Assembly (NCBI RefSeq): GCF_018613235.1
Contig: NZ_JAGGQP010000001.1
Location: 1-64,000 of the forward strand
Reading direction: 5' to 3'
DNA from: Bacillus sp. ISL-41
Lineage (GTDB): Bacteria > Bacillota > Bacilli > Bacillales > Cytobacillaceae
Length of the DNA: 64,000 nt
A program made the position numbers and the translations under genes. Positions 16,672 to 25,300 of this stretch are shown here, one piece after another. The notes beneath the pieces were generated by a model. It made no database searches. It was not told the origin of the DNA and was given only the letters and a program-made list of their open reading frames with translations. The first letter of the stretch is position 1. Each line of letters begins with the position of its first letter.

Positions 16672-17855
16672 CAGGCCTCACACTTTTTAAAAGGCTGCTT
16701 TTTCAGGTAAGTGCCATTTCGCCATAGCCATTCTACCGGACCATAGTAAAACCTTTTGACCCACCAGCTGCTAAATGCCAATTGTATGATGTAAATGATC
16801 AGTGCCAGCATTGATCCATAGAAAATGGACAATTCCCCATAGAATCCTAGTCCATAACTATAAAAAATCAATGTCGAAACGATGGACTGGATCAGATAAT
16901 TACTGATTGAGAGCCTGCCGGCAGCCTCCATTGGGTAGAAGAACCTGTCAAATTGTCTTACCTCAGAAACGAGCGCAATAATTAATGCATAAGCCATCGC
17001 GACCATAGCACCGCCAAAAACATCCTGCAAATAATCCGTCATCATTGTTTTTTCATACAGGTACGGAATTGCTTTTATCAACAGGCCAAGAGCTGCGAGT
17101 ACAGCCGCAGCGACTGCAATCTTACCTCTTTTGCCTCGTACATTTTCAAACAATTTCAGCTTTGCCGCTCCAGCACCAATCATGAACAAAGGAAGGATTG
17201 TGATCAAATATAAGAACAATCCCACCAGGTTATTATTTTGATACCATTCAGTTATTCTATGATGTGTCACTTCTGCAAAGCTGCCCGTTTGATAGATGGT
17301 GATCGACTGCTCTGCAGCTTGTGCGTCATACATCGAAAATCCCTCTCCGCCGTCAACGGCTGATGCTGCACCGAGCATCAACAAGAGAAGGACGTTTGGA
17401 ACTATGTATAAAGTCAATCCGCCAATAAAAAGCCTCTTCGCACTCCAGCCAATAAACAGAAGGAAAACAAAACCGCAGACTGCATATGTTACGAGTATAT
17501 CGCCTGGCCAGATCAAGAATGCATGGATGATCCCAATCAACAACAGGATCGTGAGTCTCCTTAAAACAAGAGGATGGAAGCTTAACCCTTTTTCAAGACT
17601 GCGTTCTCTTAAAATAACCAGACCATATCCGAATAGCATCGAAAATAGCGGGTAAAAGCTGGCCTGGATAAATAAATCAATGAACCGGTATGTAAATAAA
17701 TTTTCAGTTCCACCCCACCATGTCTCTGGATCGATATAAAAATACGGTGAATGGAATGAAATCATATTTACGAGAAAAATCCCCAATAATGAAAAGCCCC
17801 GCATCCGGTCAATTGAAATAACCCTATTTCCGGATACCTGTCCGTTAATCCCCAT
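16671..17855 (-). CDS. DUF418 (YeiB/YxaH-like) membrane protein
   Basis: A 394-aa polytopic protein with about ten transmembrane helices. It opens with the family motif ISIDRMRGFSLLGIFLVNM; the C-terminal DUF418 domain (about 225-390) contains AAGRLSISNYLIQSI. I start at the ATG at 17855, which follows AGAGGGGG; an in-frame ATG 21 bp upstream lies before that ribosome site. Function in this family is unknown, and transport or acyl transfer has been suggested. It is the first gene of an overlapping operon with the kinase and yisK. Confidence 0.8.
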   Translation of the reverse strand: MGINGQVSGNRVISIDRMRGFSLLGIFLVNMISFHSPYFYIDPETWWGGTENLFTYRFIDLFIQASFYPLFSMLFGYGLVILRERSLEKGLSFHPLVLRRLTILLLIGIIHAFLIWPGDILVTYAVCGFVFLLFIGWSAKRLFIGGLTLYIVPNVLLLLMLGAASAVDGGEGFSMYDAQAAEQSITIYQTGSFAEVTHHRITEWYQNNNLVGLFLYLITILPLFMIGAGAAKLKLFENVRGKRGKIAVAAAVLAALGLLIKAIPYLYEKTMMTDYLQDVFGGAMVAMAYALIIALVSEVRQFDRFFYPMEAAGRLSISNYLIQSIVSTLIFYSYGLGFYGELSIFYGSMLALIIYIIQLAFSSWWVKRFYYGPVEWLWRNGTYLKKQPFKKCEA

Positions 17856-17956
17856 ATTCCCCCTCTTTCCATCCAATAGTTAACATCTAATCTATGTATA
17901 TCACACAATAAACCAACATGCCAAAGGTAACTGATGAGCAGGATAAAAAGATAAAA

Positions 17957-17978
17957 GGATGCCAATAGCAAGGCATCC
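17957..17978 (-). terminator. Terminator after acyl-CoA ligase
   Basis: GGATGCC (17957-17963) pairs with GGCATCC (17972-17978). The minus strand continues with TTTTATCTTTTTATCC. It sits 11 bp past the ligase stop. Confidence 0.8.
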
Positions 17979-17988
17979 CCATAGGCTA

Positions 17989-19581
17989 TTAATTTACAAA
18001 TCTGCCAGTCTTGCCATTCGCTTCCCAATATTCGTTACGCAAATGAACCTTCTGGATTTTTCCGGAAGCCGTTTTCGGCAGTTCTTTTACAAAAGTCACT
18101 CCTGTAATTGCTTTGAAATGGGCAAGTTTTTCTCTCGAAAAAGCAATGAGCTCCTGCTCTGTCACCTGCTCATTTTCACGAAGCACAATATAGGCATGCG
18201 GAGTCTCACCCCATTTTTCGTGAGGAACAGCAATGACTGCCGCTTCAAGGACCGACGGATGATCATAGAGTACTCCCTCGACTTCGATGGATGAAATATT
18301 TTCGCCGCCGCTGATGATAACATCCTTTTTGCGGTCAACGATATCAATATTACCGTACTCATCGACCGTTGCCATGTCCCCGGTATGAAGCCAGCCATTG
18401 CGGATCGTTTCCATCGTCGCCTCTTCATTTTTCCAGTAGCCTTTCATGACTCCATTGCTTCGAGTTATAACCTCACCAATTTCCTTGCCATCATGGGCAA
18501 CCTCATCTCCGTGGTCATTCACGACCTTTACCTGGCTGCCAATCATGGATATACCTGCTTTTGCTTTCATTCGGTATTGTTCATTCAAAGGAAGCTGCTT
18601 CAAATGCGACCTGACAGTAGAGATTGTGCTCAAAGGAGAAGATTCTGTCATGCCGTACACCTGGATGAACTCCCAGCCAAGTTCCTTTTCCACCCGGGTT
18701 ACAAATGCCGGTGGCGGTGCAGAACCGGCTATAACCACCCGTACCTGCTGTTCAATACTCGGGACATTCTTTTCATAATACTGCAGCAGCGCATTCAAAA
18801 CAGTTGGAGCCATATGCATGACGCTGACTTTATGCTTTTCCAGTGCGTTAAAAATTGTCTCAGGCGTTGTTTTTCGCAGACATACCTGCGAAGCACCGTT
18901 CGCAGTGTAATAAAATGGCGAGCCCCAGCCATTAACATGGAACATCGGCAGGACATGCAACAGCACATCTTCATCGCAGACGCGTAAATGGTGCATCGTG
19001 CTCAATGCGTGGAGGTAATTATTCCGATGCGTGAGCATGACACCTTTTGGATTCCCGGTCGTCCCGCTTGTATACAGAAGACTGCAGACATCGTTTTCAT
19101 CTAGCTCTTCTCGTTTAAAAGTTTCGGCAGATTGCTGTGAAAGCCATTCGTCATAACTGATTTCATCCAGGCTATCTTCCTTGTAGTGGACAATAATATG
19201 CTGAACGCTTTCGAGCTGATCCTTGATTGGCTGGATCAAATGATATAAATCCTGGTCCACGAACAAAACTTTGGATTCACTGTGGTTAAGGATGAACAAA
19301 TAATCATCCGGCTTCAGGCGAATGTTCAATGGAACCATTACGCCGCCTACCTGGAATACACCGTAAAAACCTTCAAGCATTTCGATTGAATTCGGGGCAA
19401 GGTAAGCAATCCGGTCACCCTTCCCCGCTCCCATCTTCCTTAATCCATCAGAAAGCCTGTTCACCCTATCATTCAACTCAGAATATGTAAGTGCCCGATC
19501 TTCCGAAAAAATGGCTTTCTTATCGCCGTAAAGCGACACTGCACGATCTAGAAACTGGTTCAAAAGCAATGGAACGTTCAT
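17989..19581 (-). CDS. Long-chain fatty-acid/acyl-CoA ligase (AMP-forming)
   Basis: A 530-aa ANL-family enzyme that converts a carboxylic acid, ATP and CoA into acyl-CoA, AMP and PPi. Visible motifs are the P-loop [20 protein letters not shown] near 170, the A5-type QVYGMTESSPLS near 310, the hinge GWLHTGDMATVDEYGNIDIVDRKKD near 400-430, and the catalytic Lys in LPKTASGKIQK near 510. The family acts on medium to long or branched acids; specificity cannot be read off. The ATG follows AGGAGG. It is monocistronic, and twin palindromes lie 68-96 bp upstream. Confidence 0.88.
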   Translation of the reverse strand: MNVPLLLNQFLDRAVSLYGDKKAIFSEDRALTYSELNDRVNRLSDGLRKMGAGKGDRIAYLAPNSIEMLEGFYGVFQVGGVMVPLNIRLKPDDYLFILNHSESKVLFVDQDLYHLIQPIKDQLESVQHIIVHYKEDSLDEISYDEWLSQQSAETFKREELDENDVCSLLYTSGTTGNPKGVMLTHRNNYLHALSTMHHLRVCDEDVLLHVLPMFHVNGWGSPFYYTANGASQVCLRKTTPETIFNALEKHKVSVMHMAPTVLNALLQYYEKNVPSIEQQVRVVIAGSAPPPAFVTRVEKELGWEFIQVYGMTESSPLSTISTVRSHLKQLPLNEQYRMKAKAGISMIGSQVKVVNDHGDEVAHDGKEIGEVITRSNGVMKGYWKNEEATMETIRNGWLHTGDMATVDEYGNIDIVDRKKDVIISGGENISSIEVEGVLYDHPSVLEAAVIAVPHEKWGETPHAYIVLRENEQVTEQELIAFSREKLAHFKAITGVTFVKELPKTASGKIQKVHLRNEYWEANGKTGRFVN

Positions 19582-19648
19582 AATCTGCCTCCTGTAGAAT
19601 AATTTTATAATTCTAAATATATAAATATATTAACATATTACCCTTCCT

Positions 19649-19677
19649 GTTATATAACTTTTTAACTGTTATATAAC
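19649..19677 (-). promoter_or_regulatory. Twin palindromic operator candidate
   Basis: Two identical perfect palindromes, GTTATATAAC, occur at 19649-19658 and 19668-19677, centres 19 bp apart, upstream of the acyl-CoA ligase. Identical paired palindromes with near two-turn spacing suggest a dimeric repressor (for example TetR type) binding cooperatively. The regulator is not identified in the window. Confidence 0.5.
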
Positions 19678-19763
19678 ATGTATTTTCTCTAAGACTTCAC
19701 TGCTAACCTCTTGTATCATGAATTTTGTGAAAAGGGCCTTCTAACCGAATAGGCATTTTAATC

Positions 19764-19790
19764 ACATTCTGCTTCTGGGCACATAGGATA
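19764..19790 (+). promoter_or_regulatory. SigK-type promoter of gerP operon
   Basis: AC (19764-19765), 16 nt, then CATAGGATA (19782-19790) match the late mother-cell SigK consensus AC-N16-CATANNNTA exactly. It lies 31 bp before the gerPA start. gerP operons are known to be expressed in the mother cell under SigK, so the site fits the gene content. Confidence 0.8.
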
Positions 19791-19820
19791 ATAAAGAAAT
19801 CTTATTAAAGGGTGTTGCAA

Positions 19821-20042
19821 ATGCCAGCAATCGTTGGAGTCGCTCAGGTCATTTCCCTTGGGAACAGCTCCGTTTTCCACATAGGCGATGTTTACAGAAT
19901 AAGCCCGGTTTCCAATGCAAAAACATTTTCTGGAGCTGGCTCATTCAATACCGGAGATGGACTGACCGTGTACAATAACCAAAGCTCTACAAATACGTAT
20001 GATCCAGATGCCGTCGATCAAGGAAATTATCTGAATGTATAA
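19821..20042 (+). CDS. gerPA: Spore germination protein GerPA
   Basis: A 73-aa small coat-associated protein, first gene of gerPABCDEF. It shows the paralogous GerPA/GerPF layout: MPAIVGVAQVISLGNSSVFHIGD, then a Phe-Asn-Thr-Gly segment (GSFNTGD) and a polar tail. I start at the ATG at 19821 after AAAGGGTG, not the in-frame ATG 9 bp upstream. GerP proteins are needed for germinants to pass the spore coat; their biochemical action is not known. Confidence 0.92.
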   Translation: MPAIVGVAQVISLGNSSVFHIGDVYRISPVSNAKTFSGAGSFNTGDGLTVYNNQSSTNTYDPDAVDQGNYLNV

Positions 20043-20056
20043 TGCGGGTGAATACA

Positions 20057-20311
20057 ATGAATTTTTATATACAACAATCCATCAATATTAACCTTCTGAG
20101 GATTGATGGAATCACGAACTCTTCTGTACTGCAAATTGGCAGTGCAGGAATGATCAAGCCAGTTTCATACCTTTATAACACTGGTGGATTCACAGCACCT
20201 GCACCAGAAGCTGTCCACCCTACGGAAATTTCAACTGGCATGGGGGATATGCCAGGCGGTACACTTGAAGCTCCTGCCGTCCCTTTGCAGGCCCCTGTTC
20301 CACGAAATTAG
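20057..20311 (+). CDS. gerPB: Spore germination protein GerPB
   Basis: An 84-aa protein opening MNFYIQQSININLLRIDGITNSS, typical of GerPB, with a Pro/Ala-rich tail of low complexity from about residue 45. I start at the ATG at 20057 (site GGGTG six bases upstream) rather than at 20042. It is the second gene of the operon, 14 bp after gerPA. Confidence 0.9.
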   Translation: MNFYIQQSININLLRIDGITNSSVLQIGSAGMIKPVSYLYNTGGFTAPAPEAVHPTEISTGMGDMPGGTLEAPAVPLQAPVPRN

Positions 20312-20349
20312 GGATGTTTTAAAAATCGGCCGATTCGAGGTGATTCATT

Positions 20350-20964
20350 TTGGATGCGGAATTTTATCAATATATAAAGAAACTGCATTTATATGTGGAG
20401 CACCAGAGCAGAAAGACTGCAAGATTGGAGAAAATGATTTCCGAACTGCAGCAGGAAATTGCTGCACTGAAGGAGCGGCCTCCGGTTCAAATCGGAAATA
20501 TCGAGTATAAGTTCGACCAGTTGAAAGTGGAAACCCTTGAGGGAACTTTGAATATCGGGTTAAACCCAACGGACTTGGATGGAATCGACGATTTTACCGT
20601 AGATCAAAAGGCTGTGAATGTTCCGATTCCGCCAAAGCAGTTATTTAAAAGGACAATCGAGATTGAAACAGCCATAGACCAATATCTAGAATCGGAACTG
20701 GAGAACATTTACCAAGGCGCCCAGGCGGAGCTGGGAATCAGTGTAGATGATTCCTATTTCGAGTTTATAAAAAATGATATCAAAAAACAGTTATCTGGCA
20801 GAGTGGCTCATCATTTAAAAGAACAATCCTCGAATGAGAGAGGTACGGAACTTAGTCCTCAGTTGAATGAACGTGTGATTGATTTGATTAAGCAGGAAAT
20901 CCAGAATGGTGTATTCCTGTTCCTGAAAAACCTGCCGGATAATGTAAAGGAAGGACGCTCTTAA
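20350..20964 (+). CDS. gerPC: Spore germination protein GerPC
   Basis: A 204-aa protein, the largest of the GerP set. An N-terminal coiled coil (about 5-45, with LEKMISELQQEIAALKERPP) precedes the conserved strand NIEYKFDQLKVETLEGTLNIGLNP. The start is a TTG at 20350 with GAGGTGA six bases upstream; the nearby ATG is out of frame. The stop overlaps gerPD as TAATG. GerPC is needed for coat localisation of the other GerP proteins in related species. Confidence 0.9.
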   Translation: MDAEFYQYIKKLHLYVEHQSRKTARLEKMISELQQEIAALKERPPVQIGNIEYKFDQLKVETLEGTLNIGLNPTDLDGIDDFTVDQKAVNVPIPPKQLFKRTIEIETAIDQYLESELENIYQGAQAELGISVDDSYFEFIKNDIKKQLSGRVAHHLKEQSSNERGTELSPQLNERVIDLIKQEIQNGVFLFLKNLPDNVKEGRS

Positions 20965-21146
20965 TGAATTTCCAAGTTTATAACCGTGATATTTGTGTCG
21001 GCGACATCAGGATCATAGGTGTATCAAGTTCCTCGCTGCTTATGGTTGGGGATGCTGATACAATCCAGCTTGCAGCAACTTTTGATACGCCTGCAGAATC
21101 GTTGATTGTCGGCCCATTTGTCCCACTGTCGCCGGATATATCGTGA
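20964..21146 (+). CDS. gerPD: Spore germination protein GerPD
   Basis: A 60-aa protein with the GerPD core VGDIRIIGVSSSSLLMVGDADTIQL. Its start overlaps the gerPC stop by one base and its end overlaps gerPE by 4 bp (GTGA), which indicates translational coupling through this part of the operon. Confidence 0.9.
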   Translation: MNFQVYNRDICVGDIRIIGVSSSSLLMVGDADTIQLAATFDTPAESLIVGPFVPLSPDIS

Positions 21147-21550
21147 TTGCTATGCTACAGAGAACAACATGTGTTGACCATATAAAAATTGATTCGGTAT
21201 CCTTCTCCTCGATTTTCCAGATTGGTGATTCGCAACAAATACAGGCACTTTCCAGGGCTTTGGCCGTACAAAGAGAGGCTGAGATATTTTTTGATAATGA
21301 AGGTAACTATGACGCCTTTCCAGTTTTTTCAGAAGCAATCCCATTTCAACCAGCCGAAGAAGAAAGTGTGAACTTCTCTTCCCAGAACCTAAACCCTGTA
21401 TTGAAGGTTCGGAACATTGATATCCTGGGAACCTCTTCCTCGTCTGTAGTCCATCTTGGAAACAGCCACAATATTTCCATGGAAGCCCGGGTAAAGCATA
21501 TACGTCAGCTATTGCCCCGTAATAACACATCAAATGGGGAAGGCATATAG
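21143..21550 (+). CDS. gerPE: Spore germination protein GerPE
   Basis: A 135-aa protein with two copies of the GerP-type hydrophobic strand motif: VDHIKIDSVSFSSIFQIGDS near the start and VRNIDILGTSSSSVVHLGNS near residue 95. The GTG at 21143 overlaps the gerPD stop. An ATG at 21152 is an alternative, and neither has a strong ribosome site, consistent with coupling. Confidence 0.88.
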   Translation: MIAMLQRTTCVDHIKIDSVSFSSIFQIGDSQQIQALSRALAVQREAEIFFDNEGNYDAFPVFSEAIPFQPAEEESVNFSSQNLNPVLKVRNIDILGTSSSSVVHLGNSHNISMEARVKHIRQLLPRNNTSNGEGI

Positions 21551-21631
21551 ATTTAGTATGAAGCTTTTGGTCTATTTCAGGTTTACGACGGCAATGAGCA
21601 TAAAAAACAAAAGCAGAAAAGGATGTTTTCA

Positions 21632-21850
21632 ATGCCAGCAATAATAGGTCCTGTGCAAATATTGAATGTAGGCGGCGGGACAGTGCAGTTTGGCGACACG
21701 CTGTTCATCTCGCCAAAAAGCAATTCAAAAACAGTCGCTGGGCAGGGTGGGTTCAATACTGGAGGATTCATCGTCACAAATAATGGATTAAGCGCCAGCA
21801 ATGTACTTGATGCCAACTTGATTGACCAGCCGACTGTGGGAAATAACTAG
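21632..21850 (+). CDS. gerPF: Spore germination protein GerPF
   Basis: A 72-aa protein paralogous to GerPA: MPAIIGPVQILNVGGGTVQFGDT followed by GGFNTGGF. I start at the ATG at 21632 behind AAAGGATG. It lies 81 bp after gerPE, the longest gap in the operon. Its stop overlaps the 3' end of the convergent yisB gene by 4 bp. Confidence 0.92.
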   Translation: MPAIIGPVQILNVGGGTVQFGDTLFISPKSNSKTVAGQGGFNTGGFIVTNNGLSASNVLDANLIDQPTVGNN

Positions 21851-22155
21851 CGTTTATTTCTTTTTCGCTCATTAGATTTTGAAATTTTCGGCAGCCTTGT
21901 AGAAGGCTGCTTTTTTATCCATTTCAAAAATTTCTCCAATTCAGGATGAGAGCGGAGGCGCTCAATCGTGTTCAAATCTGTTGCAAGCTCTTCATTAGTG
22001 AATAGAGCATGAATCTGTTTATGGCAAGGGATGCACAGATTGGCTGTTGGCATGAAAGTGCCCCCCAGTTCTTTCGGAGTCAGATGGTGAATGGTCACCT
22101 CAACATCTTCCCTCCCGCATAATTCACATGTGCCTGATTGTTTTTTCTTTGCCAC
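21847..22155 (-). CDS. yisB: HNH nuclease-like protein YisB/HlpB
   Basis: A 102-aa protein with an HNH core: CELCGRED (zinc pair), TIHHLTPKELGG, then ANLCIPCHKQIH, which supplies the Asn, the second Cys pair and the last His. A basic tail ends it. I choose the GTG at 22155 (site AGGAGG nine bases upstream), giving the length of B. subtilis YisB. HNH domains cleave or bind DNA; the role of this protein is unclear, but it neighbours addBA here and in B. subtilis. Its 3' end overlaps the gerPF stop and carries the gerP terminator on the other strand. Confidence 0.85.
   Translation of the reverse strand: MAKKKQSGTCELCGREDVEVTIHHLTPKELGGTFMPTANLCIPCHKQIHALFTNEELATDLNTIERLRSHPELEKFLKWIKKQPSTRLPKISKSNERKRNKR
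21891..21916 (+). terminator. gerP terminator inside yisB
   Basis: GCAGCCTT (21891-21898) and AAGGCTGC (21903-21910) are followed by six T residues on the plus strand, 40 bp after the gerPF stop. The sequence is also coding sequence for the end of yisB on the minus strand. Confidence 0.88.
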
Positions 22156-22278
22156 TCGGTGATCCCTCCTATCTGAATGAATTTTTAGCATAAAGTGCTT
22201 CTATCGGACACTTTTCTCTTTCTTCGCCTTCCGTTTGTCCGATATAGCCTTCAACCGGACATTTCATCTAAACATACA

Positions 22279-22316
22279 AAAAAACCGGCAGGATTATTAT
22301 TCACATCCCGCCGGTT
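22279..22316 (-). terminator. Terminator after addA
   Basis: An A-run plus ACCGGC-A-GGAT pairs with ATCC-C-GCCGGT plus a T-run (22279-22316), with a 10-nt loop. The minus strand ends in six or more T residues. It lies between addA and yisB, so yisB has a separate promoter. Confidence 0.88.
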
Positions 22317-22328
22317 TTTAACATTTCT

Positions 22329-25300
22329 TTATAGTTGGTCCAGTTCCAGCAGATGGCCGCCGTCGAAGAAATATAAGTATTTCTCCTCTACCGGCTGCTT
22401 CCACACCTGTTCGATTGCTTTGGCATACAAGCTGATTTGGATTCGATAGCGTTCTTCCAAAATTGGCTTTGCCTGCTCGAAACCACCTTTGTAGCGATCG
22501 TGAATGCCATCCGTTTTAAAATCAAGCAGGACTGTCCCTTTTTCATCCTGGAATATGCAGTCGACTACACCCTGGATAAAGATCGGCTCGTTTTCTCCCT
22601 GCCAATCTGGATATACTTCTTTTGAAGGCAATGATAGGTAGAAGGGAACTTCACGGCTGACTTTTTCAGCAGTTACCAGTCGCTTGCCGATATCCGTTTC
22701 AAAAAAGGCAAGAATCCATCTTTTATCAACAGCATCCCGTTGTTCAGGGAAAAGCAGCTCCTTCTCTACCATCCAGTCCAGCTGCAGCTCCAGAGAGGCT
22801 TCCGTTACAGGCTGGTTCAGATCGATATGCTGCATGACCATATGCATTGCGGTTCCGCGTTCTGCAGGTGTAAGCTTCTTCTCCTGCATGAATCTCGGCC
22901 TGTTGAGGATTGGTTTTGAAAACCTCCGGACAATCTGCGTTCCGCTTTCTTCATCCCTGGTTTCATGATTGCGCTTCAGCTCGGTAACTGACTGCTTGGA
23001 ACGGTGATTCGCTGCTTCCTTGAAATGATAGTTCCAAGAAAGCTGCTTTTTCACTGTCTCGGCCATTCCTGATTCCAAGTTTACAGGTTTCCCTGCTGCT
23101 ACAAGGTCCATCAAGCTTTCTTGCTCTTCGGTTTTTTCCTCACCATATGAAGCAATTTCCTCTGCTTTAATGCTTTCGATTTTCCAGCGGGAAGGATGGC
23201 ATGAAATGTCCTCACCCAGTGCCGGATGAAGGGCACCATCCCTGATATCAACACAATCTTGATGGCGGATCACTGCAGGTCCGATCCAATCGATATAGCC
23301 TGAAGCTGACGCTCTTAAATATTCATCCAGCAGCCACTCCGGATGGCTTGCCTCGTCCTGCCATTTGCTGATCGTTTTTTCGGCATCCTTGACCGAGCCG
23401 ATCAAATAGAGCTTTTCCTTTGCCCGTGTCAAGGCAACATATAATACCCGCATTTCCTCTGCCAGCATCTCCATCTTTTTCTTGCGCTTGAAGGCTAACT
23501 GCGGCAGAGATGGGAGGGAGATCCGCTTTTCAGGATTGATATATTTTGCTGCGAAGCCAAACTCTTTGTCGAGCATGTAAAATTTCTTCAGGTCCATCGT
23601 ATTGAAATTCCGAGCAAGCCCGGCAACGAAAACGACCGGGAACTCTAGACCCTTGCTGCTGTGGATCGTCATGATCCGGACCACATCTTCCTGCTCTCCA
23701 AGTGCTCTGGCAGCCCCAAGGTCATCGCCGCGTTCCCTCATCCGCTCAATAAAGCGCAAAAAGCGGAACAGGCCGCGGAAACTTGTGGCTTCGTATTGTC
23801 TCGCGCGATCATAAAGTGCACGCAGGTTTGCCTGGCGCTGCTTGCCTCCTGGCATTCCGCCGGCAAAATCGAAGAATCGGGTTTCCCTGTACAATTGCCA
23901 GATCAAATCCGAAACGGAACCCTGCCTTGCAGAGGTTCTCCATCTCTTTAAGCTTTCAAAAAAGCGACTTGTCTTCTCGTGCAAACCTTCATTTTCCGCT
24001 GCTGGCTTTTGCAGACAAAATGCTGTCAATGCCTCATAAAAGGAACCGCGTTTCTGGCTGACCCTGATGATGGCAAGCTCTTCTTCATCCAGCCCGACAA
24101 TCGGTGACCTGAGGACAGCCGCCAGCGGAATATCCTGATAAGGGTTGTCGATTACTTTCAACAAAGAGAGCATAATAGCTACCTCAGTTGCCTGGAAATA
24201 TCCAGTAGACAGATTCGCATAAATCGGGATTCCCTGCTGCTTGAATTCCTCCATGATTTGCGGCGCCCATGTCATCGAGCGGAGAAGAATGACGATATCC
24301 CGGTAGTTGACCGGTTTTGATGTCTTTGTCTTTGGATTGTATACACCTCGGCGTTCTTCTACCATATCCTTAATATGCTTGGCCATCAGCCTTGCTTCGA
24401 GCTGGGATTGTTCCAGGTCGTCTGCGTCGAATTCACCTGCTGCCGTTTCATTATCTTCACCAGACTCTGTTTCTGCAGATTCACCCTCACTTTTATCAAT
24501 CAAGAGCAGCTCCACTGGGAACTCGTCATCCTCAGGATACGGCGCACCTTTTTTCAGCTCGGCATTTTCATCATAATGAATTTCGCCAACCTTGATCCCC
24601 ATGATTTGCTTGAATAAATAATTTGTTCCGTCAAGCACCTCTTTTCGGCTCCGGAAGTTCTTGGCCAAATCTATTTTCAACCCGGTTCCTTCTCCACTTG
24701 ATGTGAATCTGTTGTACTTTCCAAGGAACAGATTAGGCTCTGCAAGACGGAATTTGTATATGGATTGCTTAACGTCCCCTACCATGAACAGATTGCCTGC
24801 TTCTTCCCCTTCAGCTGTCACAAGCTGGAGGATCGCTTCCTGCACCATGTTTGTATCCTGGTATTCGTCCACAAGGACTTCTTTGAATTTAACTCTATAT
24901 GCGAGAGCTGCTTCAGAAGGATTGGCTTCCCCTTCCTCCGCTTCCGGTTCGGCCGTCAGGATATCGAGAGTATAATGCTCAAGGTCCGAGAAATCGACGA
25001 GTCCGCGCTCCTGCTTTACTTCTCCAAACCGGAGCGAGAATTCTTTTACAAGATCGATCAGCACAGCGATTAAAGGTTTCATTTCCTGCATATCCTTCAG
25101 TAAGCTTTCAGGTTTCCGCGAAAAGAGTTCGCCCCGCAAATCCTGGACAACCTTCTTTGCCCGGTCCCTTAGCTTGGCTGCCTTGTCTACAAGATCCTTG
25201 TTGAAATCATCCCCCCGGCATGTTTTCGCCCTGCCAAAACTGGCGAGCTGGATTGCCTCATAAAGCTCTGCCCAAGATCTGTCCTTTGCAGCAAGCAAGG

